Origin: Granulicella sp. WH15
Lineage (GTDB): Bacteria; Acidobacteriota; Terriglobia; Terriglobales; Acidobacteriaceae
Length of the DNA: 64,000 nucleotides
NCBI RefSeq assembly: GCF_009914315.1
Contig: NZ_CP042596.1
Span: 1,860,001-1,924,000 of the forward strand
Direction: 5' to 3'
Shown: in pieces, positions 7,933 through 16,517 of the stretch
How positions within the stretch are numbered: position 1 is the first letter of the stretch
How the letters are laid out: each line of letters starts with the position of its first letter
Position numbers and translations under genes: made by a program
Notes under the pieces: generated by a model
What the model was told of the DNA's origin: nothing
What the model saw: the letters and a program-made list of their open reading frames with translations, nothing else
Databases searched by the model: none

Positions 7933-9714
7933 ATGCCCACCCTCATCCCCGGCGGCTCCTTCCTCATCTCCACCATCAAGCCTGAAGACTGTTTCTTCCC
8001 CGAAGACTTCACCGCCGAGCACAAGCAGATCGCCCAGACCACGGCCGACTTCGCGACCAACGAGATATTGCCCGCCTCCGATGCCATCGAGGCCAAAGAC
8101 TTCGCCGTCACCCGCCGCCTCATTCATGAAGCCGCCGCCCTCGGCCTCACCGCCATCGACATCCCTGAAGAGTACGGCGGCCTCGAGATGGACAAGGCCG
8201 CCTCCGCCATCGTCGCCGAGAACATCTCGCGACAAGGATCATTTTCGGTTGCATTTTCCGCCAACACCGGCATCGGCACGCTCCCCATCGTCTGGTACGG
8301 CACGCCCGAGCAGAAACAAAAGTATCTCCCCAAGCTAGCCGACGGCACCTATATCGGAGCCTACGCCCTCTCTGAATCCTCCTCCGGCTCCGACGCCGTC
8401 AACGCCAACACCCGCGCCGTCCTCTCCACCGACGGCCAGACCTACACCCTCAACGGCGAAAAGATGTGGATCACCAACGGCGGCTTCGCAGACATCTTTA
8501 CCGTCTTCGCCAAGTGTCTGGTCCCCGAAGGTAAAGACGCAGGCAAAGAGCGCCTAACCGCCTTCCTCATCGAAAAGGGAACCCCCGGCTTCACCCCCGG
8601 CAAAGAGGAGCACAAGCTAGGCATTCGCGGCAGCTCTACCTGCCCGCTCATCCTCACCGACTGCAAGGTTCCTGCCACCAACCTCCTCGGCGAGGTCGGC
8701 AAGGGCCACCACATCGCCTTCAATATCCTGAACGTCGGCCGTTACAAATTAGGTAACGCAGCCATCGGCGGCGCTAAAACGGCCTTCAACAGCGGTCTCC
8801 GCTACGCCAAGGAGCGCAAAGCCTTCGGCAAGTCCATCTCCGAGTTCGGCCTCATCCAGGAAAAACTCGCCGACATGGCCACGGCCCTCTTCGCCACCGA
8901 AGCCCTCTGCTACCGCACCGTCGGCCTCATCGACCGCGCCCTCGCCGAAGTAGAAAAAAACGACACCCGCGAGATCCAGCGCCGCATCGAGGAGTACGCT
9001 GTCGAGTGCTCCATCGTCAAAGTTCACGCCAGCGAGATGCTCGACATGGTCGTCGACGAGAACCTCCAGATCTTCGGCGGCTACGGCTTCGTCGAGGACT
9101 ACCCCGCCGAGCGCGCCTACCGCGATTCCCGCGTCAACCGCATCTTCGAGGGCACCAACGAGATCAACCGCCTCATCATCACGGGCTGGCTGATGAAGTC
9201 CGCCATGTCCGGCAAACTGGCCCTGATGCCCGCTATCCAGTCGATCATGGACGAAGTGATGAGCGGCCCCGTCGCAAAGGAAGACCGCGAAGGCCCCTTG
9301 GCAGCCGAGTACGATCTCCTCGCCAGCGCCAAGAAAATCATCCTCTTCACCGCCGGAGCCGCGACCCAGCGTTACATGCAAAAGATGGCCGATGAACAAG
9401 AGGTGATGGGTGCGCTCGCCGACATGATCCTCGAGCTATACGCGATGGAGTCCGCCATCCTGCGCGCTGATAAGGGTTGGAGCAAGAACGAAACCTCTAC
9501 CCCCATAGCCATGGCTCGCCTCTACGCCGACAAGGCTTTTTCGACCATCGAACTCCGTGCCCGCAAGGTCGTAGCCGCCGCAGCCGAGGGGGACATGGCC
9601 CGCACCCAGTTCGCCATCCTCCGCCGCCTCGCTAAACACGACACCATCGACACCATAGCTCTCCGTCGCCAGATAGCCCAGCACCTCATCAAGGTAGGGA
9701 AGTACGCGCTGTAG
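7933..9714 (+). CDS. fadE: acyl-CoA dehydrogenase (FadE-type, with extra C-terminal domain)
   Basis: An FAD-dependent acyl-CoA dehydrogenase of 593 residues that makes trans-2-enoyl-CoA, the first step of beta-oxidation. Visible family blocks are YALSESSSGSDAVNANTRAV, KMWITNGGFAD, and the C-terminal lobe FGGYGFVEDYPAERAYRDSR with IFEGTNEINR. After about residue 420 there is an additional ~170-residue helical region, as in B. subtilis FadE (about 594 residues) and mitochondrial VLCAD-like enzymes. A GAGGT Shine-Dalgarno lies just before the ATG. It ends the fadNAE operon; no terminator hairpin was seen and the next 397 bp hold repeats only. Confidence 0.94.
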   Translation: MPTLIPGGSFLISTIKPEDCFFPEDFTAEHKQIAQTTADFATNEILPASDAIEAKDFAVTRRLIHEAAALGLTAIDIPEEYGGLEMDKAASAIVAENISRQGSFSVAFSANTGIGTLPIVWYGTPEQKQKYLPKLADGTYIGAYALSESSSGSDAVNANTRAVLSTDGQTYTLNGEKMWITNGGFADIFTVFAKCLVPEGKDAGKERLTAFLIEKGTPGFTPGKEEHKLGIRGSSTCPLILTDCKVPATNLLGEVGKGHHIAFNILNVGRYKLGNAAIGGAKTAFNSGLRYAKERKAFGKSISEFGLIQEKLADMATALFATEALCYRTVGLIDRALAEVEKNDTREIQRRIEEYAVECSIVKVHASEMLDMVVDENLQIFGGYGFVEDYPAERAYRDSRVNRIFEGTNEINRLIITGWLMKSAMSGKLALMPAIQSIMDEVMSGPVAKEDREGPLAAEYDLLASAKKIILFTAGAATQRYMQKMADEQEVMGALADMILELYAMESAILRADKGWSKNETSTPIAMARLYADKAFSTIELRARKVVAAAAEGDMARTQFAILRRLAKHDTIDTIALRRQIAQHLIKVGKYAL

Positions 9715-9720
9715 CCGCCT

Positions 9721-9910
9721 GTTCCGTTGTTGTCATTCAGAAGCGGAGCAGAGAAATCTGCTCCTCACATAGTCCTTGTAGTTGCTACTATTTTTGTTGT
9801 TGTCTTTGCCCTCGTTGTTGCTTCTGAGGTAGGTCCGGGCTTTAGCCCCCGAGGTATGCTTTCTTCAACCTGACCCAGAACAGTAAAGGCACGGCTTCAG
9901 CCGTGCCCTC
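9721..9910 (-). repeat. family A hairpin repeat, copy 2 (recombined)
   Basis: Reverse-oriented, degenerate copy in the gene-free interval 9715-10111. The segment between the two hairpins is missing: the half CCGGGCTTTAGCCC joins directly to CCGAGGTATGC, as if recombination occurred in the shared GGGCTTTAGCCC core. It continues into CCCAGAACAGTAA and the hairpin GGCACGGCTTCAGCCGTGCC, as in the copy at 52447. Confidence 0.75.
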
Positions 9911-10049
9911 CCATGCACACCAGAAGACCGGCTTTAACCACTCAGGAGTTCTTTTTTGTAAAAGATGAAATATGCCTTGCCGTACGGGCTCGTTTACGCG
10001 TGGAGCAGCCACTTCGAGAGGCCCATCGAAGATAACTTTCCCTGACGCC

Positions 10050-10071
10050 CCTAAGACAGTACGAAGTGCTT
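10050..10071 (+). repeat. family B-like short repeat
   Basis: CCTAAGACAGTACGAAGTGCTT keeps the ACAGTACGAAGTGC core of family B but has lost GAGAAC. It lies about 40 bp before the next gene. Confidence 0.4.
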
Positions 10072-10111
10072 GCTAATTCCCATACCCTCTGCAACCATCA
10101 CCCATACCAAT

Positions 10112-13100
10112 ATGTATACGTCTTTGCTTGCCTTGTTCCGCTTGCCATCACGGCTATTCGCCTTCGTAGTCGCTCTTGCAGTCCTTTGTTCTTTTGCCCC
10201 CGCTCAAAGCCCCAGCTTCGACACCCAAGCCAGCCGCGTAACTATCCTCTCTCACTCCGCAAAGTTCCTTGCATCGGCCGTTGACGCCGGTCCACTGCCA
10301 TCCTCACAGCCCCTGCAACTGACCCTTACCCTTACTCCCACGCCGGACCGCGCCGCCGCCCTCGACCAGTTCCTGACCGACCTCGCCGACCCCACCTCCC
10401 CCAGCTACCACCAGTGGATGACCCCACAAGCCTTCGCCTCCACCTACGGGGTCACCGCCGATCAGCTCGCGGCCATCACCACCTGGGCGCAGAGCCAGGG
10501 CTTCACCATCGGCGCGCTATCGGCCGGAGGCACCCGCCTCGCCCTCACCGGCACCGCCGCCCAGGTCCAGTCCGCCTTCGCCATCGGACTGCACGCCTAC
10601 CAAATCTCCGGCAAGGCCCACTTCGCCACGCCCGACCAGCCCTTGCTCCCCTTGGCCATCGCCCCCGCGGTCACAGCAATCGCCGGTCTGGACGACCTCC
10701 CCAGCGCCTTCACAGCGGTCTCCATCCAAAGCTCCGGCACCGCCGTCCCCAGCACTGAAGACGCCTTCACCCAGGCCACTACCGCCATCGACAGCAACAC
10801 GGCCCCAATCCTCGCCATCACCTCCACGGTCTGCGCGAGCACCTACACCCCCAGCCAGACCGATCAATACCGCATCCTCTTCCGCCAGGCCGCCGCGCAG
10901 GGAATCAGCGTCCTCGCCACCAGCGGCTGCGGCGTCTCCGGCAGCTTCCCGGCGTCATTGCCCGAGGTCACCGCCATCACCCTCACCGGCACGGCGGACG
11001 ACACCGATCCCACCACCCTCCGCCCCTCCTGGCAGAGCGCCCCCGGCCTTCCCGCCAACAGCCTCCGCGTCGAGCCGGACCTCACCACCCCCAGCCTCGA
11101 CGCCTTTACCCAGACCATCGCCACCATCCTGCAATCCCCAACATCAAGCACCGCCACCCTCCGCGAGGGCAACCTCAACGCCACCCTCTACAAACTAGCC
11201 CCGCTCCCCGGCCTCTACACCCAGCCCGACGCCCCCGCCACCCCCGGCACCACTTCCGGGAATTGGGAGCCCCCCACCGGCCTCGGCACCGTCAACCTGA
11301 AGCAGCTCATCAAAGCCTTCCCCCGTGGCACCAGCGCCAGCTTCGTCTCGCTTGCTGTCTCGAACTACGCCCCCACCCACGGCCAGAACACCACCCTCAC
11401 CGCGACGATTACCTCCGGCTCCGGCGGCGGTATCCCCACCGGCACGGTCGCCTTCGTCACCTCCACCGGTACCACCCTTGGCACCGTCCCCCTGAACGCC
11501 GCCGGAGCAGCCAGCCTCACGACGAACGCGCTCCCCGGCGGTTCCGTTTCGGTCACGGCCCAGTACAGCGGCGATGCCACTTATGCCGCCGCCAACTCCA
11601 CCGCCTCCACCCTCTCCGTGCTGCCCGAGCCCGCCCAACTCACCGCCACCGTCACCACCGGCAACATCGTCGGCGGCACCTTCACCATCACGGTCACCGA
11701 GACCGTCACCCTCGGCCAACCCACCGGCGTCATTACCGTCAGCCTGCTTGGCCGCAGCTACACCGGCACGCTCGCCCCCGTCACGCCAACGTCATCGGCG
11801 GTCGCCATCACCATCCCGGCCAGCCCCGACACCGTCGGCAGCTCCACGCTCTCGAGCAACTGCATCACCAACGCGAACTACACCTGCTACACCGCCCTCA
11901 CGACCACGGTAACGGTCGGCAAGGCCACCCCGGTCCTCAACTACACCTTCTCGCCCAACCCAGTCATCTCCGGCAGCTCAGTAGCCTTCACCGCCTCCCT
12001 CGCCGCCATCGGCACCGCCCCCGCGCCCACCGGTAACGTTCGCTTTCTCGACAACGCCACCCTGCTCAACGCGGGCACCCTCACCAACGGCGCAACCACT
12101 GCTCACGGCACCGTCACCACTGCTGCCACACACGTCATCACCGCCGCCTACGACGGCGACGCCAACTACTTCGCGGTCACCTCCTCCACCCCCGGCACCA
12201 CCATCGGCACTGCCGCGACTGCCACCACCCTCACCTCCAGCGCCACCACTGTCATCGCAGACCAGCCCATCACCCTCACCGCCAAGGTCACCCCAGCCAC
12301 GGCCAGCACCACCACGCCCACCGGCTCAGTCACTTTCTTCGACGGAGCCACCGCCCTCGGCTCCATCTCCCTCTCCTCAGGCACAGCGGTCCTCCCCATC
12401 AGCACGCTCTCGGCCAGCGCCGCCCATAGCATCACCGCCACCTACTCCGGCGACGTCACCTATGCCGCCAGCACCTCAGCCCCCGTCGCACTCACGCCTT
12501 CGCTCGCCGCCCCCGCCATCTCCCTCACCTCCAACGTCACCTCCACCCTTGTAGGCAACAGCATCGTCCTCACGGCCCGAGTCACCAGCCCCACCACGGG
12601 CACCGGAGCTCCCACCGGCCTCGTCACCTTCTTCGACACCTTCAACGGCACCGCCACCCAACTGGCCGCCGTCTCCCTTACTCCCTCGGGTGCCGGAGCC
12701 GCTACCGCCTCCTACGCCACACTCACCCTCGCCACCGGCACGCACAACCTCTACGCGGTCTACGCCGGAGACTCCACCTTCGCCACCGCCCAGTCCGCCC
12801 CTCCGCTCACCGTCACCATCTCCGATTACACCGCCGCCTTCGCCCCGCCCACCATGACCCTCACTCAGGGCGGCAGCGGCCAGGCCACGTTCTCGCTCTC
12901 GCCGGTCAGCGGATTCACCGGCACTGTTATCTTCACCTGCACGGCCCCGGCCAACTCCGGCATCACCTGCTCGTTCTCGCCCGCGACCCTCACCGGCTCC
13001 GGCACCACCACGCTCAACATCGCTACCACCCCCGCCCAGACATCCTCCCTGCGCACCCTGGCCGGAGGCACCGCGGCCCTTGCCACCCTCCTCTCCCTCC

Positions 13101-13327
13101 TGTTCCCCTCACGCCGTCGCCGCCGCCTGCTCCCAACGCTCCTGCTCCTTCTGCTGGCCCTGGGGATCACCTCCAACTTAGGCTGCGGCTCGGATTCCAC
13201 CTCCTCGAACGGCCTCTCCACCGGCGGCACCCCCTTCGGCACCAGCGTCCTCAACATCACGGCCACAGGCACAGTCGGCACTGCGACCATCCGCCACACC
13301 TACACCTACCAGGTCACCGTCCAGTAA
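10112..13327 (+). CDS. degenerate S53 (pro-kumamolisin) protein with Ig-like repeats and C-terminal anchor
   Basis: A 1071-residue exported protein. The ATG at 10112 begins a clear signal peptide (LFAFVVALAVLCSFAPAQ); the TTG 42 bp upstream would add a charge-poor extension. A pro-kumamolisin domain follows (QFLTDLADPTSPSYHQW..., about residues 85-210). The peptidase part is reduced to roughly 190 residues and lacks both the ExxxD pair and the GTSxxxP serine motif, so it should be inactive. At least four Ig-like (Big_3-type) repeats follow, with signatures such as YSGDATYA, YDGDANYF, YSGDVTYA and YAGDSTFA. The C-terminus is a hydrophobic segment, SRRRRRLL, a second hydrophobic segment, then LGCGS and a ~45-residue tail. 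Probable surface or periplasmic adhesin-like role; inference only. Confidence 0.75.
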   Translation: MYTSLLALFRLPSRLFAFVVALAVLCSFAPAQSPSFDTQASRVTILSHSAKFLASAVDAGPLPSSQPLQLTLTLTPTPDRAAALDQFLTDLADPTSPSYHQWMTPQAFASTYGVTADQLAAITTWAQSQGFTIGALSAGGTRLALTGTAAQVQSAFAIGLHAYQISGKAHFATPDQPLLPLAIAPAVTAIAGLDDLPSAFTAVSIQSSGTAVPSTEDAFTQATTAIDSNTAPILAITSTVCASTYTPSQTDQYRILFRQAAAQGISVLATSGCGVSGSFPASLPEVTAITLTGTADDTDPTTLRPSWQSAPGLPANSLRVEPDLTTPSLDAFTQTIATILQSPTSSTATLREGNLNATLYKLAPLPGLYTQPDAPATPGTTSGNWEPPTGLGTVNLKQLIKAFPRGTSASFVSLAVSNYAPTHGQNTTLTATITSGSGGGIPTGTVAFVTSTGTTLGTVPLNAAGAASLTTNALPGGSVSVTAQYSGDATYAAANSTASTLSVLPEPAQLTATVTTGNIVGGTFTITVTETVTLGQPTGVITVSLLGRSYTGTLAPVTPTSSAVAITIPASPDTVGSSTLSSNCITNANYTCYTALTTTVTVGKATPVLNYTFSPNPVISGSSVAFTASLAAIGTAPAPTGNVRFLDNATLLNAGTLTNGATTAHGTVTTAATHVITAAYDGDANYFAVTSSTPGTTIGTAATATTLTSSATTVIADQPITLTAKVTPATASTTTPTGSVTFFDGATALGSISLSSGTAVLPISTLSASAAHSITATYSGDVTYAASTSAPVALTPSLAAPAISLTSNVTSTLVGNSIVLTARVTSPTTGTGAPTGLVTFFDTFNGTATQLAAVSLTPSGAGAATASYATLTLATGTHNLYAVYAGDSTFATAQSAPPLTVTISDYTAAFAPPTMTLTQGGSGQATFSLSPVSGFTGTVIFTCTAPANSGITCSFSPATLTGSGTTTLNIATTPAQTSSLRTLAGGTAALATLLSLLFPSRRRRRLLPTLLLLLLALGITSNLGCGSDSTSSNGLSTGGTPFGTSVLNITATGTVGTATIRHTYTYQVTVQ

Positions 13328-13333
13328 ACTCTC

Positions 13334-13348
13334 CTCCCATTTTGGGAG
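13334..13348. terminator. weak hairpin after the degenerate S53 gene
   Basis: A 6-bp stem CTCCCA/TGGGAG with a TTT loop starts 7 bp after the stop. No T-run follows, so terminator function is doubtful. Confidence 0.25.
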
Positions 13349-13473
13349 AGATCGAATCCGTACCAGGTTGTAGCTGCAACTTTTGCCATCAGAAGAGGTC
13401 TAATTAGACAGCCGGGTGCACACGGCTCAATCTTCAAATCATCAATTTAAGATCAACGGTTAGGATCCCAGAC

Positions 13474-16389
13474 ATGCGCAAGCCTCTGCTTACGGGCAGC
13501 CCCCTCGGCACACTCTTCTCGTCGGCCTCCAAGATTGCCCAAGCAGTAGCCCTGGCCGCCGCAGGGATGCTCTGCACTGCCTCCTCCCCGGCCCAACAGC
13601 CGCGGCCGCGCATCACCTCCTCCATCGACACCACCAGCCGCGCCACCATCCCCGGCTCGCACCCCAACGCCGCCCGGTCCGAGAATGAAGGCGGCCGGAT
13701 GACCAGCTCCGCCAAGCTTCAGGGCGTGAGCATCGTCTTCAGCCGCTCCGCCGCGCAGGAGGCCGATCTCCAGGCCCTGATCGCTGCCCAGCAGAACCCC
13801 TCCTCGCCGCTCTACCACAAGTGGCTGACGCCCGATCAATTCGCCGCCCGCTTCGGCATGGCCGACGCTGACATCGCCAAGGTGCAGAGCTGGCTCCAGC
13901 AGCAGGGCTTCGCGGTCGATCGCGTCTCCCGCAGCCGCAACCGCATCAGCTTCTCTGGCAGCGTCGCCCAGGTCGAAGCGGCCTTCGGGACCGAGCTGCA
14001 TTACTACAAGTCCGGCACCGAGACTCACTTTGCCCCGGCGTCCGATGTCAGCGTCCCGGCAGCTCTGGCAGGCACGGTCCAGACGGTCACCAACCTCTCG
14101 GACTTCCGCCCCAAACCCCACGTCAAGATCCGCCAGCCGCAGGTCCAGCCCCGCTTCACCTCCAGCCAGAGCGGCAACTACTACCTCACTCCCAAAGACG
14201 TCGCCACCATCTACGACATCAACGCCGCCTATCACGCCGGATTCACCGGCGCGGGCCAATCCATCGCCATCGTAGGCCAATCCTTCGTCGAGACCTCGGA
14301 CATCACCAACTTCCAGTCCGCCGCCGGCCTCACGCCGAAGGCCCCTACCCTGGTCCTGATGCCCGGTACCGGCGCCTCCGCCGTAAGCAGCGGCGACGAA
14401 GTCGAGTCAGATCTCGACCTCGAGTACGCCAGTTCCATCGCCACGGGAGCCAACATCTATTTCGTCTACACCGGCAACAGCGGGAACGCTGGTGTCTTCG
14501 ATGCCCTTGGGTATGCCATCGACAATAAGATCGCTCCCATCCTCAGCATCAGCTACGGCGACTGCGAGACGGACCTGGGCTCCAGTGACTACAACTCGCT
14601 CAACAGCGTCTTTGCGCAGGCCACCGCCCAGGGCCAGACCATCATCTCCGCCGCCGGCGACGACGGCTCCGCCGACTGCGCCGAAAACACCAATCTCACC
14701 ACGGCCCAGCGCACCGCCCTGGCAGTCGACTTCCCAGCGAGCAGCCAGTATGTCACTGGCATGGGCGGTACCGAGTTTCCCGCCTCCGCCGTCGCCACCA
14801 CTAATAACACCTACTTCAGCGCCCAAGGCAGTTCCGACACCATCAGCTCCGCGCTCAAGTACATCCCCGAGCAGGTCTGGAACGATAGCTCCCCAGCGAA
14901 TGCCACCAGCACCGGCAATGGCCTCAGCTCCGGCGGAGGAGGCGTGAGCACCTTAACATCGCGACCGAGCTGGCAGGCCGGGATCGCAGGCATCCCCTCG
15001 GGAACCGCTCGCCTGGTGCCGGATATCTCCCTCGACGCCTCCCCCGCGAACGCCGGCTACCTCTATTGCAGCAGCGATACGAACGCCACCGGCGTCACTG
15101 GTAGCTGCTCGAACGGCTTCCGCGACTCCTCGAACACCAGCCTCACCGTAGCGGGCGGAACCAGCTTCGACGCCCCCATCTTCGCGGGTATGCTCGCCAT
15201 CATCAACCAAAGCAAGAACTCCAGCGGCCAGGGTCTCATCAACCCCACGCTCTACACCCTGGCTGCAAGCTCCAGCACCTACGCCACGGCCTTTCACGAC
15301 ATCACCAGCGGAAGCAATGCATGCGCTCCGGGAGCCACCTACGACCTTCCCACCACTCCCGCCAGCACCCTGACCTGCACCGCCGCCGGATCTGCCGGCT
15401 ACTCTGCCGGGACCGGCTACGACGAGGCTTCGGGGCTGGGCTCCATCGACCTCTACAACCTGCTCACGGCATGGCCCACATCGAGCGCTTCGACGCTCGC
15501 AGCTTCGACCACCACGCTCTCGGCCGCGACGACCACGCCCGCTTCCGGTGCCAGCGATACCATCACCATCACCGTCGCTCCCGGCTCCAGCACTCAGGCC
15601 ACCGTCCCAACCGGAACTGTCTCGATCACCGTCGACGGCACAGCTGCAAGCTCTTCTCCGACGCTTTCGAACGGCACTGCGACCTACACCTTCTCCTCGA
15701 CGACTGCCGGGTCACACGTCATCGCCGCAACCTACTCGGGCGACAGCATCTACGCCGGATCGACTTCTACGATCGATCTCATTGTGGGAGCATCTTTCAG
15801 CCTGGCGGCCACCAACGTTACTGTCACGTCCGGCGGCACTGGAACTTCTACCGTAACTGTCACTCCGAGCGGCGGTTACACGGGTACGGTCAACTGGCAG
15901 GTATCCACCTCCAGCACCGCGCTCGCCAATGCCTGCGCTGCGATCAACAGCGTCTCCGTAACCGGAACCGCTCAGGTTACGGCGGCTCTTACCCTCTCGA
16001 CCAGCGCCACCTGCGCGAGCGCATCGGCGGTCGGATCGACGGGAAAGGTGAAGCGCGTACTGCTGACCGGCAGCCTGCAATCTCCTGCCGATGTTCCTGG
16101 CAGCTCTCCGTACAAGTCGGCCCCGTTGGGTGTCGCCCTGGCCGGACTACTCGCATTCGGCTTCCTGCGTCGCCGCAGCTCCCGCACCGGATGGTCTCTG
16201 CTGACCATCTGCCTGCTGGGCGTGCTGGCACTGTCGCTCTCAGGTTGCGGATCTTCCACCCCCGTCTCCACATCGACGACGACATCGACGAATATTGCCG
16301 CAGGGACCTATCCCGTGACCGTGACCGGCACGGACTCAGCGAATGCCGCAATTACCGCATCCGCAACCTTGACGCTCACGGTCAACTAA
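13474..16389 (+). CDS. S53 family serine-carboxyl peptidase (kumamolisin-like) with Ig-like repeat
   Basis: A 971-residue secreted sedolisin-type protease, a family usually active at low pH. It has a signal peptide (to about residue 42, ASSPAQ), a pro-kumamolisin domain (about 70-215), then a catalytic domain. The active-site residues are visible: Glu311 and Asp315 in DEVESDLDLEY, the ISYGD segment near residue 360, and Ser564 in GGTSFDAP. The calcium-site region SAGTGYDEASGLGSIDLYNLL is near 645. An Ig-like repeat (YSGDSIYAGS), a Ser/Thr-rich region, and the two-helix anchor with a LRRRSSR turn and LSGCGSS follow. It stands 146 bp after a related but degenerate protein. Propeptide autocleavage is expected from the family. 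Confidence 0.88.
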   Translation: MRKPLLTGSPLGTLFSSASKIAQAVALAAAGMLCTASSPAQQPRPRITSSIDTTSRATIPGSHPNAARSENEGGRMTSSAKLQGVSIVFSRSAAQEADLQALIAAQQNPSSPLYHKWLTPDQFAARFGMADADIAKVQSWLQQQGFAVDRVSRSRNRISFSGSVAQVEAAFGTELHYYKSGTETHFAPASDVSVPAALAGTVQTVTNLSDFRPKPHVKIRQPQVQPRFTSSQSGNYYLTPKDVATIYDINAAYHAGFTGAGQSIAIVGQSFVETSDITNFQSAAGLTPKAPTLVLMPGTGASAVSSGDEVESDLDLEYASSIATGANIYFVYTGNSGNAGVFDALGYAIDNKIAPILSISYGDCETDLGSSDYNSLNSVFAQATAQGQTIISAAGDDGSADCAENTNLTTAQRTALAVDFPASSQYVTGMGGTEFPASAVATTNNTYFSAQGSSDTISSALKYIPEQVWNDSSPANATSTGNGLSSGGGGVSTLTSRPSWQAGIAGIPSGTARLVPDISLDASPANAGYLYCSSDTNATGVTGSCSNGFRDSSNTSLTVAGGTSFDAPIFAGMLAIINQSKNSSGQGLINPTLYTLAASSSTYATAFHDITSGSNACAPGATYDLPTTPASTLTCTAAGSAGYSAGTGYDEASGLGSIDLYNLLTAWPTSSASTLAASTTTLSAATTTPASGASDTITITVAPGSSTQATVPTGTVSITVDGTAASSSPTLSNGTATYTFSSTTAGSHVIAATYSGDSIYAGSTSTIDLIVGASFSLAATNVTVTSGGTGTSTVTVTPSGGYTGTVNWQVSTSSTALANACAAINSVSVTGTAQVTAALTLSTSATCASASAVGSTGKVKRVLLTGSLQSPADVPGSSPYKSAPLGVALAGLLAFGFLRRRSSRTGWSLLTICLLGVLALSLSGCGSSTPVSTSTTTSTNIAAGTYPVTVTGTDSANAAITASATLTLTVN

Positions 16390-16517
16390 CCGATCCACTG
16401 AGCTTCATCACCTCGGAAGCCCCATCCATCGCAGCCTGATCGCGATGAGTGGGGCTTCGCCCATTCCGGCATGCCGCTAACCATCCTGTACCCCTCACCT
16501 GCTATCCTTCCCCACAG

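Noticed and set aside
9992..10068. Sequence between family A copy 2 and the degenerate S53 gene as a small RNA or riboswitch
   Set aside because: No stable stem-loop set or known riboswitch consensus could be recognised by eye.
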